A program made the position numbers and the translations under genes. A stretch of 64,000 nt of DNA from Ophiodon elongatus (taxonomy: Eukaryota; Chordata; Actinopteri; Perciformes; Hexagrammidae): assembly GCA_016806645.1 (NCBI GenBank), contig JACSYO010000548.1:507001-571000 (forward strand), in the 5' to 3' direction. This document shows positions 35,580 through 47,800 of the stretch, piece after piece. Position 1 is the first letter of the stretch. Each line of letters opens with the position of its first letter. The notes below the pieces were generated by a model, which had not been told where the DNA came from, did no database searches, and was given only the letters and a program-made list of their open reading frames with translations.

Positions 35580-36698
35580 ATTACAACAATTAGAAGTTGA
35601 AGAATCTACCATGATGTATGACTGCTCTATGTAAGCATGTCATAAAACATAATGACTTCTGAGTGTCTTATAAATATTTCGAACTGGTAACGTTGTGTGT
35701 GAGTTCAAACCCTTTTCCAAAGTGTTACTAATGGTAAAGAGACAGTTTCTAACGTTAATGTGAAACTTGAAAGAATACAGTTATTTGAAGTTCATTCAAG
35801 GTTTTGACTTTTAACCTTTTAGGGAATTTTCTTTTTTACAATAAACACAGCACACACGTAGTCAGAGAAAGCTTTATTTTAATGAATGGCAGAAAAATGT
35901 GAGCCTGTACTTGTGAAAGGGGTTATGCATCGTTTGATCAAATTTACCATAAACTCACAGTATGTGTAGTGATAAGAAAGGTTTGGAAGATGACTTAAGA
36001 AATATCACAGTAGCTGGGCTTGAAAATGTGCTGATGAAGATAAGACATCTCCTTTATCCCTGAGAGATATAATGAAACAAGCTGGCCAGCAGATTTTTCT
36101 TTGCTAAATAAGTTTGAATGAATCCGTTTGCGTGCCGTATAATAGATGAGTAGAGCAGGTGGATGTTTCTTGACTTAATTCAATAGGTGAAGTGGAGAAC
36201 AAATGCAAGGAAATTATTTTAAATTGCATTTTTTCATTGCCCCTCTCCCCCCACCGGAAATGATGTATCTTTCCAAGTTTGTTCTTTCATTTAAAGCCAT
36301 AATCAGATGCACATGATGAGGAGCATAGATCTTTCTTATCCTTTGTTTTAAGGAATAATATGTATAATAAATGGAGTGTATATCAAAAATGGTGCCCATA
36401 AAACACAAATTATCAAAAATAAAAAAGATATTGGTTCATAAGCTAAGAGTGAGGTCGAATGAGTCAATTGAGAATAATGGATCATGGAAATATCTGACCC
36501 CAGGGCCCATATAAATGTGGTCTCTTTAACAATATAGTTGAATGGCCCATATTGTAGATTATCAATCTCAAAATAGCAATTTTATTCTGCAAATGTGCTG
36601 GGTAAATTGCAGTGGAGAAAAGTGAGTTTTGGGGTCAATCCAATGGAGGCACCAGGTGGCCTGTGATACTCATAGACCTAGCAGGCATCACCCCCTAG
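35580..36698. other. Non-coding DNA between the direct repeats
   Basis: AT-rich with no recognised element. The possible MITE and this stretch together make up the interior if the flanking direct repeats belong to one element, but no retroelement protein is encoded here. Confidence 0.4.
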
Positions 36699-36925
36699 TA
36701 GCAGTACACCTGGCTCCTCTCCTTTGAACCACCTCCAAACTGACAACTGTTACACCGGGGGTAGGCTTTGACCTTCATGGCAGCTCTCTCTTTTAGGCAA
36801 AACAAAATTAAAACAAAAAGGATTTCAAAAATGGAATTTGTTATGTCCTCATCCTTCTCTCTTGTGCCTGAATATGTGCAATGATAATTGCCGTGAACTG
36901 CTGTTATGAAGACCGAAGCACTGTT
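36699..36925 (+). repeat. Direct repeat, copy 2 (partner at 34484)
   Basis: This copy matches copy 1 apart from substitutions and a 15-20 base A-rich insertion near 36800-36835. It is preceded by ATCACCCCCTAG, which may be part of the family and is not clearly kept at copy 1. The similar divergence of both suggests an old event. Confidence 0.85.
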
Positions 36926-38074
36926 GTTGTCGAAGTTATATATTTTTCTGGGACATTTTGTGAAGTCATAAACAAGAGTAAATGTTTTCGGTGGTCAAGG
37001 TTGTCACACAAAGGAAATCGAAGGGAGAAACAAATATAGCAGAGCTGAAGCTGTAATATTCATCCACTCTAAAAAGGTTTGGCCTTGAAAGTTCAGTCCA
37101 GGTAAGTGGTTATTCCAGTCCATGAACACAATGTAGGAGGTAAAAGAGGTCAAGTAAAAACTTCCGCACACAAGAATCCAGTCCTCATTTCACATCGCTG
37201 TCAGTACAGAGAGCGTAAACTGTTTCAGATGCTTAAAGTAAAAAAAAAAAACGGGTTTTTTTCAATTTCAACAATTTTGTAAACCAATTAAAGTTCAACT
37301 GATGTCCATGTGATTGTCTTTACTGTATGCAGTATAATGTTAATTCCCCTCCTAAACAAGCTATTAAGAAGCCTTCAACTTATTAGTATCACTCTACTCT
37401 CTCTCTTCACTCTTAGTTATTACATAATGTTGCCGCTAAGTTATTCCAGCTCATTCTGTGCTGCATATATGGACAGCACTGGTTCCAAGTCTTGTGTCAC
37501 TCCAGCAGCAAGCTAAAAGCCCACTATGTTAAACTGGTGCTTTTGAGAGCTTGTTGTTAAAGTTTGTCGCTCTAATAGAATTATGTCAGGGATGTGGATT
37601 CCCATATTTTTCCCATCTCGGGTAGTCGTGTAATATACTTGATTCCAGATTAGAGTAATTGCATTGAGAAGAAAGGTACCGTATAGTGAAATCAAATAAA
37701 ACATGAAATACTCCCATTGAAGTAAAATATACTAAGTCAGTCACATACACACTGTCTCCTGTCAGACTTGTGGATATGGTCAAAATGATTTTCTCTCACT
37801 GCCTTTTCAAGACATTTTTTTAAGCCTTTTTTGGGGGGTCGGATTCAGCTCCTCATTATCTATGACACTGGCAATTCTTGTCTGCTTGACAGATAATTCA
37901 AACCCCAGTCTGTTTCTGCAGATGTCAGGAAACATCAGAATTTACTTCCTCTGTGGCAGTAAAACATGTTACAAGACCTGTCAGAAACTGCTTTAAGTTG
38001 AACTGGGCTAATTAAACACTTGTATATCCTATAACCCATTCTCCTACAAAACTACATTCTCATTCATCTAAAGT
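36926..38074. other. Non-coding DNA, nothing recognised
   Basis: AT-rich DNA. A donor-like CAGTCCAG followed by GTAAGTGG at 37081-37096 has no good acceptor upstream. Frames at 37310, 37513 and 37586 are ignored. Confidence 0.4.
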
Positions 38075-38188
38075 GCGTTTTCAATTTCAGGGAAACGTAT
38101 TTCCTCCCCGATTACGGTTGCAGTTTCCAAAAGTTTTAGACACGTGGTTAAAAAACACCTCAAACACAATAAAACTACTTTGTTAGTT

Positions 38189-39004
38189 TTAAAGGAAAAG
38201 TGTGTAAGATTTACTGGCATCTAGTGGTGTGTTGCAGATTGCAACCAACTAAATACCTCTCTGCTCACCCCTCCCTTTCCAAGCGTGTTGGAGAACTACA
38301 GTGGCCTTAAGGTAGGGAAAGGTATCTTTAGGACTTTTGTGCAACTGTGGCTCAGTGGTAGAGCAGGGTCGTCCTTCAATCAGAGGACCAGCTCCACTAG
38401 TCTATGTCGATGTGTCCTTGGGCAAGGCACTTAACCCCAGATTGCTCCCACAGGCTGTTCCCGCGGTGTATGAATGGGTATGAAGGATTGGTTACTTCTG
38501 ATGGGCAGGTAGCACCTTGCATGGTAGCTACAGCCATAGGTGTACGAATGGGTGTGAATGATGACAGTGTTAAAGCGCTTTGAGTGGTCGAAACACTAGA
38601 AAAGCACTATAAAAGTACAGTCCATCTTCGATTTACCATTACTCTTATTAATACTGTGTTCTTCTTCATGATTGAATAATTCCTTTTAAAAACACATACA
38701 TTCCGAACAGGATTAGAATTTATTTATATTTTAAATATAACTAAATATTGTTCATAGAGCGGCAACAGTAAGGTTCACAGCAAATTCACTAAATAAAGTT
38801 ATTTATATCTCACTGGAAACAAATCTTAAAATGTCCATGAAAAAAAAAAAGTTTATGAAGAATGAAAGACACAGACATCTATAAGTGTCAGTCATTCCTC
38901 CTGTTCTCTGTCCTCCTGGCTGCTTTGTCGCAACCTAGAACCTAGTTATGAATATTATATTCCATTTCTTCTTAATTAATCCCCCTACATACTCATTCCT
39001 TTAA
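38189..39004. mobile_element. TTAA-flanked (piggyBac-type) MITE, itself carrying a SINE
   Basis: Both ends lie at TTAA (38189-38192 and 39001-39004). Read inward they are AGGAAAAGTGTGTAAGATTT and AGGAATGAGTATGTAGGGGG, imperfect inverted repeats. TTAA duplication is the signature of piggyBac transposase. The left part (GTGTGTAAGATTTACTGGCA, CATCTAGTGGTG) and the right part (GAATATTATATTCCATTTCT) match a fish element I know. Removing it restores family X across the junction GTTAG-TTTAA-GCAAC. With the SINE removed the element is about 530 bases and non-coding. Confidence 0.75.
38342..38624 (+). mobile_element. tRNA-derived SINE, plus-strand copy
   Basis: The A box is intact (TGTGGCTCAGTGGTAGAGCA). 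The B-box region is largely lost between CTTCAATCAGAGGACCAG and the body. The body has GTGTCCTTGGGCAAGGCACT and the end has AAAGCGCTTTGAGTGGTCG, then CTATAAAAGTACAGTCCATC. It is the same family as 8091-8360 in the opposite orientation. It sits inside the TTAA-flanked element, making it the youngest of three layers. Confidence 0.87.
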
Positions 39005-39325
39005 GCAACAAAACTGCTTGGTTAGGTTAAGTAAAATACAACATGGTTTGGCTCCAATGACTTTGTTATGCCATTTAAGCTAAAGACATAATATAAAAAC
39101 AAGTGATTGTTTACTTTTCTTTTCAACGGTATACAAACAGCAGGTAGTAAAAAATATTTATTTGACCAATCCACCTCCGACCTCCACCAGCTATTATTAG
39201 AGACCTATTATTTTGTGACACATAAAAAAACAAATGGAATCCGCAACAAAATATGTTTCCCTTGAAACATAATTCACAATGCAGTTTCGTTGTATGTGAA
39301 CATAACTTTTAGGAGACAGGGCTGC

Positions 39326-40239
39326 CTGAAACATTAAGACTACAAACAACCCAATACACTCTGAAGGAGACACTCTTTACATTAAAAAAATTAAAAAATA
39401 TTACAATCTGATGTCACTAATAAAATGTAATTGTCTGGTTTTTCGTATGTTAAGAATGCAGTCTTGGGCTGTGCGGCACCTTAATGTGCATGTTCACAAT
39501 CCAAAAAACCTGAATAAGAAAAATGGATCAGGTTTGTGTATGATCCTCTAATCTATTATTCGTATCCACACCTAAATTATGGAAACCAAACTTCATGAAC
39601 CAATAGAGATGACCTCTTCCACCATAGCAGATGCAACAAAAGAGGGTCAGGCAGATGTCAATCAAGCACAGTCTGTCCACTCGAAGTCTAATCAGGGACA
39701 TTAAGTGAAAACACCCGGTGGACCATGTGTGTGTCGGACCTTCAAGCTATTAACTACAAATTGCCCTAAATTTGCATTACTGCTAGTGATTTATGCTTCT
39801 CAACCTTGACATTTTCATTATATCATACCCCATTTTAGATATTTTTGGTCAGCAATTTTACAATGACAGTTATTCAATATATTTGCATTCTGCAATTGAC
39901 ACGCTGTAGTAAATTTCATTGGTGCTGCTGGAGAAGATACCTTTTTATGCTGGATTCAAGATCTGTACCATGTGGATGAAGGATTCACAGGAAATGATGA
40001 TGATGATGAAATGATGCAAGTGTGCACTAGATGCAATGCTGAATATGAAAGCTAATGCATGCCCGCATTTTATACACTTTTTAATGCTGTAAACAACCAT
40101 GTGTACTGTATTCTATAAATGGTTTGCTAATTGAATTGAATCCACCAGGCGGAATGTTTTATCTAAAGTTTCAAGGTTCCTTTTTTTTACAGCAATGACA
40201 AACTATAGGAATCTTGCATTTCATATCCACTGTTCATAC
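39326..40239. other. Non-coding DNA, nothing recognised
   Basis: AT-rich sequence with no recognisable family or exon. Confidence 0.4.
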
Positions 40240-40372
40240 GGTTTACTAGCACATTGCCCTGCACTTTTACTGCTTCTTTTTGCACTTCTGGTTAGATGCT
40301 AAAACTGCATTTCGTTGTCTTAGTAGTTGTACCCTGTGCAATGACAATAAAGTTTAATCTGATCTGAATGGA
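40240..40372 (+). mobile_element. 3' end of a retroposon (LINE/SINE tail)
   Basis: The wording CTTTTTGCACTTCTGGTTAG, AACTGCATTTCGTTGTCTTA and TGTGCAATGACAATAAAGTT, ending TTTAATCTGATCTGAA, is the 3' end of a frequent fish retroposon with a TCTAA-like short tail. The upstream body is missing. It contains an AATAAA signal in the sense direction. Confidence 0.65.
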
Positions 40373-40423
40373 AAAGACTGGGTGCCTGGAATTTTGTTTG
40401 ATATATCTAAAAAAAACGAATGT

Positions 40424-40445
40424 ATAATAATAATAATAATAATAA
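40424..40445. repeat. (ATA)7 microsatellite
   Basis: Seven perfect ATA units within an AT-rich setting. Confidence 0.9.
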
Positions 40446-42129
40446 CAGTATATACTGTGCAATGAAGAGCTAACTATGCTAAACGTTTTAAGTGTGGATC
40501 TGCAAAACTGCTATAGTCAAAGAGTGGTGTCTTTCAGCTCATTGTTTTGGTTATATGCTCATAACTTTTCTGTTGTATGGTTCTGTCTCAGAGCTTTCAT
40601 CTGTGTTTTTCCAGACAAGGAGTTACAAGGAGAGTAAAAATTGTACTTGCATTAGCATAGCTGGACACAAACACAACTCTAAATTAATGCTATTGTTGAT
40701 CTGCACATAAATAGGGAGCTCTTTGCAAACATGTCAAATCATTATGAGGAGAAAATATACAAACATTGTGTTTACAGGTTTTTGTGCTTTGCCCTAGTGG
40801 ACAAAAAAAAGTAATATGGATTTAACTATCAGTAAATAATTTCATAAGAGGTATCTTTAACAGTTGGCAGACAAATGTAAGTTTGAGACGGAAAATCTCT
40901 CTGCAGCATCAGATGCCGTGTTGGTGGGGGGGGGGACATTGTTTACTCATGGTTCATTAGGTTTTTGTAAGGTGGTTTTCTCCCTTTAGGCACCCTCCAT
41001 GCTAAGTAATGCTTTTTCTTCTCTTTACTACCTGCAATTAGCTTTGTACATTAAAGTGCTTGCTGATGTCTGACTAATAGCGAGTATCTATCACACCCCG
41101 CAAAGCAGGAGGGTTTGTTTTCAAATAAGAGCATGCTGTGTCATGTGATTCTAGGGAACATCCCATTTATTTATGCTAATCAATCAAAATGTGTAACTTG
41201 TTTCCTGTTTTCTTGCTCTTATGCAGTATGCTGGGAAGTTGCTGCAGTTTACAAAAAATCAGAATTACGTTTACAGCAAAGTGAAGATAATAATAATTAA
41301 TTTCCATAAGTATGGAAGTAAGTGACATTAATACAACATCCAAAGATCAAATACAGTATGTCAACACATTCCTATCAGGTTCCTGTTTCTTTCTTGAAAA
41401 AAAAAAACATTGATCTATAGGTTTTGCATTAGTTGTCGTTAAGTATTTTAGTACATTAAGGCACCAATATTGAGTCTGTATTTTTGGTGTGATCATGAAA
41501 TATTGACTTTACTACTATGTGAGCCAAGATTGCAGGGTTGAAATTATTCAGCTTCTCACCCAGTGGCTCGTATCCCTACACGTTTTCTACATTTATGGCA
41601 AAATTATGTAATATTTGTCACAGAAGACGAAAAACAACTCAGTGAGTCTATGCTGCTGGAGCTGAGTCAGACATGAATTATGTATTAAGATATGCTTTTC
41701 TTTGTGGACACAAAGAATCTGGTGATACCTATGAGCTGGAGCAGATAACCTTCTCTCTAAAGGTGCGTTCACACCAAACGCAGTGCGAATTTTCACAACG
41801 CTGGACTATTTGTGGTTATTTCGCTTTTTTTTGTTATTGATTGACCTATAAAGCCTACCCTTACCGATGTATTGATAACCCCAACTACCCTGACAGGGTT
41901 GTTAATGTAATGATAATCCCAACCCTAGATGATAAATATGTGGACGTAGTTAATTTACTTACTATGAATTGGTTTCATATCTTTACTTTTTTTTTACCTG
42001 ATCGTACTTTAAAATTTTTATTACCTAATCATATTTTCCTAATTGTATTTTATTTTTGTCATTATACAAAATTGTAATGGATACTAGGACTTCCCTGAGA
42101 ATAAAATATAAAGTAACAGTTTGAAACTG
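40446..42129. other. Non-coding DNA with one possible repeat scrap
   Basis: The string AGGTGCGTTCACACCAAACG near 41760-41780 begins many fish interspersed repeats, but what follows is too diverged to delimit. No gene is supported; frames at 40492, 41115 and 41841 are short and AT-driven. Confidence 0.35.
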
Positions 42130-42880
42130 TAAATTGAAACACACACAGGACCGGACTTTCATCCAGGAGACCGCTGTTCATGTCCCTTACGAAACGAAAT
42201 GATGTTGAACGTTGACATTTTGTCACGTCAGTCGTTAGTCACGTGAGTTGTTGGTTACTCTGTGGTGACGTGAGTCCATTAGTCAGACAAGTTTATCAAC
42301 CACGCTCTTTTCCTAATCCTAACTAAGTGGTTTTGTTGCCTAAACTCTAACTTCCTGTGAAGAAGGAAGTTTATTTCTTTTTTTAAAAACACGATACGTG
42401 AAACAAGCAGAAAAATGCCATCCCCTTCACATCCAGAACTAACTCTAGATATAGGAACCTAGAGCGTCGTAGTTTGAAACTTACCAAGCGTCAGTATTTG
42501 ACAAGTTGGGAGTAAAAATGTGTGGAACAAAACTACCTGGCCAGGTTTATTGAAAAACATCATGGTTTGGCTTCAAATGACCACGAAATTGAAACGCAAA
42601 AAAAAACGCAACAAAATTACTTTGTTACGTTTAGGCAACAATATCACTTGGGTTACACGTGACACAAACACCAGTCTCCTGGGTGAAAGCACTGTGTTGT
42701 TTGAACCATCCACCATCACCCCAACCTTCTCCATTTCAACTTCCGCATACTCATTTGAAACTTATTTGTGATACTTGATACGTGAAGCAAACGTAATCTA
42801 CGACAAAATATGTTTCTCTGAAAATGTAATTCACAAAGCAGTTCTGTTGTCTGGGTAGGTTACTTTAAGAAAAAAGGGCT
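42130..42880 (+). mobile_element. Dispersed family X, copy B (longest)
   Basis: It begins near CACACACAGGACCGGACTTT and contains TCATCCAGGAGACCGCTGTT, TTAGTCACGTGAGTTGTTGG, AACAAAATTACTTTGTTACG, GACACAAACACCAGTCTCCT, TTGTTTGAACCATCCACC and CAAAGCAGTTCTGTTGTCTG. The second half corresponds to copies A and C; the first half is extra 5' sequence not seen in them. The 83-codon frame at 42520-42771 is not credible as a gene, because the other copies are broken in it. Confidence 0.7.
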
Positions 42881-44337
42881 GAAGGATGAAGAAGAACATT
42901 TTCTTCATATGAACTGTTTCCTTGTTGTGTTGTGTGATATTTTAAGTTACTTTGAAGGATTTAGTAAACACAAAAAGCTTGTAATAAGATTACCACATTA
43001 ATTATTCCTGCTTTTCCAGATCAGTGTCATTTAATTTATACACTTCAGATGACTAACCAACTTGAGTCAGTGAATATTTAGCTTTTAAATATTTTAATGG
43101 CTCAGTGACCATGTGTGTCACATTCAAGAACATTTTACATGTCAACCACCTGTTTTCATTTATATCCCTAATGCATCTAAGTGGCACAAAGTGGAGGAGG
43201 GAGATTCCACCTAAATACACAAACAGTTATGAAACAGAAGACCGTATGTCTTTGGGAGATCTTCATTCTTAAACATGAAAATGTTATGTTCTAGAATTGT
43301 GAAATGAAGCTGCTATGAATGCTGCTTGATTATTCATGAATGTACTCTGGATTATGTCAAAAGCCTAAGACTGTGTTCCGTCCTTCTGCCACAGGAAACC
43401 CTATCTGGGACACACAAGTTACAGCTGAGCATCACAAACCTGCTTATGTTCAGTTTGATATAGACATCATCTGTGTAGAAAAAAATTAAATAAAATTATA
43501 ATGGCAAAAATCCATGTGCATCACTTACTGAGTGTCTCGCTCTAGCTGTGAGCAACTAATGAGATTTCACTGGAACCTCTCATGTCCTGCTCTGAGACAA
43601 GAGACTTCAGCACTGGCACCAAACATTGCACTAGAGACACAGCACTGTAAATAAAGAGGCAAGGCATGTTATTTGCAAAGATCTCTCAAATTCTTTGCTG
43701 CGCATAAACAGGCGAGTTTTGATTTCCGCATTACGCCGTTAATTGTTGTCTGATTCTGGCTGAGCAGGCCCGTGGAATCAGCGGTGCTGAGCTGAGACTG
43801 ACTTGGCCTATATAACAGCTAAGCCTCATTAGCCACAGCCTCAAACCTGCGAGTGACTGGGGAGGCAGAGAAACACAGATTTCTCCTGGTGACAACGAGA
43901 CAACAGATTCGCACCAGAGCCACAGTGGGTCTGGCATATAATTGGACATATCCCAATTCACCAATAGAATTCTCCTGATGGCCTTCTCGAACACATGGAG
44001 AGACTGTGATGTGTCCTTGTTCAAAGAAGACCTGTGTGATTCTTGACCTCCCCACTCCAGAGGCAGCTCCAAACTGCTGCCTGCAGGCTACACTATCTCT
44101 GGGTGACTGAAGGAAACGTGGAGAGCTACTGCACAAATAATGTTATCTTTATTGCTTAAAATAAGTGGAATCTTGTACAATGTTGCACAAATGATGTATG
44201 TTTACACCTAATAGCCTTGCTTTGTGTAATGGAGAGAATTGTATATAATCCACAGCAATAAATGACAAGTTCATCAGCATACAATAATGTCTATTTTGCT
44301 TCTGCTCCAATCAGCAACATGACAATGTAACATGTCC
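42881..44337. other. Non-coding DNA with a CNE-like part
   Basis: Bases 43620-43900 are of mixed composition with TGCGCATAAAC, CGCCGTTAATTG and GAATCAGCGGTGCTGAGC (a MARE-like TGCTGAGC half-site), and may be a regulatory element. Minus-strand frames of 105-113 codons over 43731-44136 are unrecognised. Confidence 0.35.
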
Positions 44338-44819
44338 TCACACTCGGCCAAAGGAATGTGGACACCCGAACATTAAGTCTATATATGATTGCAGAACAGC
44401 TCAACCCAACTGTGGTCTGCTAAAAAAGCTTCCAATATTACGAGAAGAGTTTTGTAGGGATATGCTTTCATTCAAGAGCAAGAGCATTACAGTATGAGGT
44501 CAGCCAGTAATGTTGAGTGATAAGGCCTGAATCACAGAATTCCACTTTATCCCAAAAGGTGCTGGATGGCAGTGAGGTCAGGGCTCTGTGCAGGCCAGTC
44601 AGGTTTCTTTCACACCAAACTTTAAAAGCCATTTCTTTATGGAGATGAATTAAGGGGGCAATAATATGTATAAAGAGAATATTCACTAAATTGTTGCCAC
44701 AAAATCTGAATCTTGCTGTCGTGTCAAATATATACAGTATATGTTTTTGCCAATAACTGGAACTAAAGGGGAGCTGAAACCATTAAAACACTAAACCCAT
44801 CTTCATTTTTTTACAGTTG
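44338..44819 (-). pseudogene. Decayed Tc1-like transposon with transposase C-terminus
   Basis: On the minus strand one frame reads DWPAQSPDLTAIQHLLG and then a stop, clearly derived from the DWPAQSPDLNPIEHLW block of Tc1 transposases that carries the last acidic residue of the DDE/D triad. Here the Glu is Gln and the frame is closed. A one-base insertion just upstream shifts GVEELDWP-type sequence out of frame. The outer end at 44338-44367 (CACTCGGCCAAAGGAATGTG then GACACCC) matches the inverted repeat of this family. Internal deletions are visible. It is inactive and non-autonomous. Confidence 0.85.
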
Positions 44820-47800
44820 TTGAACATCATTTTTGTACTCTGATACTAGATTGGCATGTCATGGTTTGTCCAGTCACACTTGACTTTGTGACGATGCCGA
44901 TTAATTGTTAAAAGTAGTTCCAGCATATAAAAATAATGCCCACACTGCGCATTTTTCAAATAAACTGATAAACAGACGTGTCCAAGCTGGGCTACCTGTC
45001 ACCACTGCAGAAGCTAACTACATGTGCAAAGATGATGTCAAAATCAGAAGTAACTTTTCTATTTCGGGGCATCTGTGCTGAAAGAGTTGTCATTGTGAGA
45101 AATTTTGCAGAAAATCCCCAAAAATGTGTAATTCCATTTCAAATGAACACATCAAAAAATGTAATTTATTGAAGAAAAATCAAAAGCCCTCGCTACTCAT
45201 TGAGTACATGTGACTAGAATGCATAAGAGCTCCCTTCTGTTCTCCCTGTGGCCATGCAAGTAGCACATCCAGTTTGCATACATTAGTCAAAGCAATGATG
45301 TGGATTTATGCATCACTTTGATGTGTTTTGTTTGTAATCGACTGCCCCTTTCTGTGACGTCAGGGCTCCTACTGCTCGAAATTTAAAGTGGTAGAGAGAG
45401 GTTAATGAGACCAAAAGAAAAGCTGCCCTTAGATGTGACAAAGAATACCTTACCATGTAGAAATTGAGGTAAGATCAGTGGGTGCATTGAAATGTAAGGG
45501 AAATAAAACATGATTATGCAATTATGGAAGAATTGAGAAGCTTAATGACAAATATAATAAAAAAAGAAAACTGATTAAGTTGATGATTAAGATTTGTGGT
45601 TAAGATGAGGCACTTTATGGTTGAGGTAAAGTACAGCTATTAAAAAGGAATAAAACAACAAAATCCAATGCCCTTTTGTTCACCAATCTACCATGTGCAT
45701 TTTAGATTAGACATTTAAGCTATTTCATAAGGGAAAACATTTATGTATTTCACTTGCATTTAAAGATATGGTTAATCCACAAAATTTAAAATCAGGCTTT
45801 TGAAAATCAGATTTCAGTCCAACCTTTGCAACTAACTAATACTCAGATTTTGTTTTTACAATGTTAGCTAATTAGCAAGAATCCTGCTTAACTGTTTATC
45901 ACGATGTTAATCAATTTAAGAGTGAAAAATGTCTCCAATGTGTCTCCATTTTGTTTATATCACATAACTCATTTTGAATGTCCCAAAACTGTTTAATAAA
46001 CCAGCAATTATGCAACCTCATGAATCTTAAACTGTCAGTCTCCCAGTGCACTATGAAGAAAATTATTACTGCGCACTTTCTAAGATTAGCAGTTAATGAG
46101 CTTGACTATTTCTAAAGTTTGGAGTGTCGCAAAAATATGACCCAAATTTCATCCTGGACCATAAATGGTAAAACTGTATCAACTGTAACTGTATGCATAT
46201 CAACTTTTTAATATACTATAAATATTCATTAGAATGTCCTTACGCTGCAACAGCCCGTTCAGGGCACAGATTCTGTTCCTGAGCAATAGAGAGCATCTTA
46301 CAAAGCGGGGAAATGGATTTAAAACAAGGGACACGCCTGCCAGTGAACTTTGATGAAACTTCTTGGCTGAGGAGGATGATTTTATTTTTCCTCAGGGGCC
46401 ATACTGTATGTGCATACTGAAATACTGTTCAGTAAGCAGTTAAGTGAGGACCCATGTGACCATTCAGCTGCATCACTTAAAGGCCCGGTCTTTAATTGGA
46501 GTAATTTTCCCCAGCTGGAACACTGTCACTCCTCTATCAACTACTTTAACATAGTAATTAATTATAATTATACCAAACAATATTTGATGTACATCAGGAG
46601 ATTTAATCCTAATATTCCCTAATTGTAACCATGTGGTTTTAGTTGGCTAAACCTAATACCTCAATCATGCATAGAAAATTGACAAAGGTTGACAATGAAC
46701 ATTTTGTGTCCACCAGGTATGTTTAAAAGTATCTGATAGGTCAGTATGAACACATCTTGCCAAAAATTACAAAGAAGACCAGTGAGGAATTAAAGACTTC
46801 CGGAGATAAACAGGGAATTGTCCTAGATAATGTAAGTCATCCTTTACATATTTTTTCAGTTCATCCTTCACTGATCTTGGTTTCACATCACAGGAGGGCA
46901 CTAGAAAACACATGCTCTATTTGTTGTACGTGCTCATTTTTACCATTACATGTGACAGAGTGATCGTTTCAAAATAGCAGATCAAAGAAGACATAAATAC
47001 TACAGTTAGGTAATATAAAATGTATTTTTAATAATGTAAAAGGTACATGTAAAGGTTGAAGTTTCTAGCAAAAGGGAGACCCTAATGCAGATAGAGATTC
47101 AGCTGGCAGAGAAGAAGGCAGCTTACAAAGTTCAAGAGGTCACAATAACATGGCCTATAATTGGTAACAGTCATGCAGTCGGAGAACAAATTCAAGAAAC
47201 AGCAAGCAGTTAGATTAAGAGAGTAATAGGGTGCAAGCGGGAAAGTGGCGGGATTGGCTCAATCACTAAAGTAGCAATCTAACATAAAGGACAAAGGCGT
47301 ATATTATCAGTCAGAGAAACAGTGGAAACTGTAAAAAAACTAAATGAAAGAAATTACCCTGGACCCATCATTTCCTAATGTCAAAAATATCAAAAAGGAT
47401 GTTCCCTGTGAGTTTGCTTTTGAAAAGGCTTCCAATGTATTACAGTTTGACTTCAGTAGGGAAGCAACAATTGAAATAGTCACGTTAAATACATAAGAGC
47501 AGAATGAATCACACTTTGTAGATTCCAACATACAGTTGCACAAAACTGAGTCACCGATTTAAAATAATGAGAACAAAATTATCATAGTCTGGTGAAAATG
47601 TAATAATAGAATACTGTTGAGCTTTTTAAGCAACACAGATATGCATCAGGCTGGTGTGCAGATGAAAATTTGAATTCATGAATCTACATGAAATATTGAT
47701 CTTGAGGGATCAGGCCTGGCAACATGCATATGATTCCCTTTAATATGGATGAGCATAAACAAACATTGCTGGAAAACATGTAGACAGACAGGAGTCAATA

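Larger units (their letters stand above)
38075..39325 (+). mobile_element. Dispersed family X, copy A, split by a nested insertion
   Basis: The left part (38075-38188) has GATTACGGTTGCAGTTT and ACAATAAAACTACTTTGTTA; the right part (39005-39325) has GCAACAAAACTGCTTGGTTA, CAACATGGTTTGGCTCCAAT, TTTATTTGACCAATCCACC and CAACAAAATATGTTTCCCTT. Both parts occur in the same order in copies B (42130-42880) and C (56940-57420). The interruption is a TTAA-flanked element. No coding frame. I recognise the wording as common fish repeat but cannot assign a class. Confidence 0.7.

Noticed and set aside
41760..41806. Start of a known fish repeat (AGGTGCGTTCACACCAAACG)
   Set aside because: Only about 25 bases match and no end can be set, so it is mentioned but not called as an element.
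45425..45475. Acceptor and donor pair around a 36-base block (CCCTTAG to GAG followed by GTAAGATC)
   Set aside because: All three frames contain stops and the pyrimidine tract is weak.
46757..46963. Possible exon ending at GTAAGT (46831)
   Set aside because: The base before GT is T rather than G, the frame has no ATG, and no pyrimidine-tract acceptor lies upstream.
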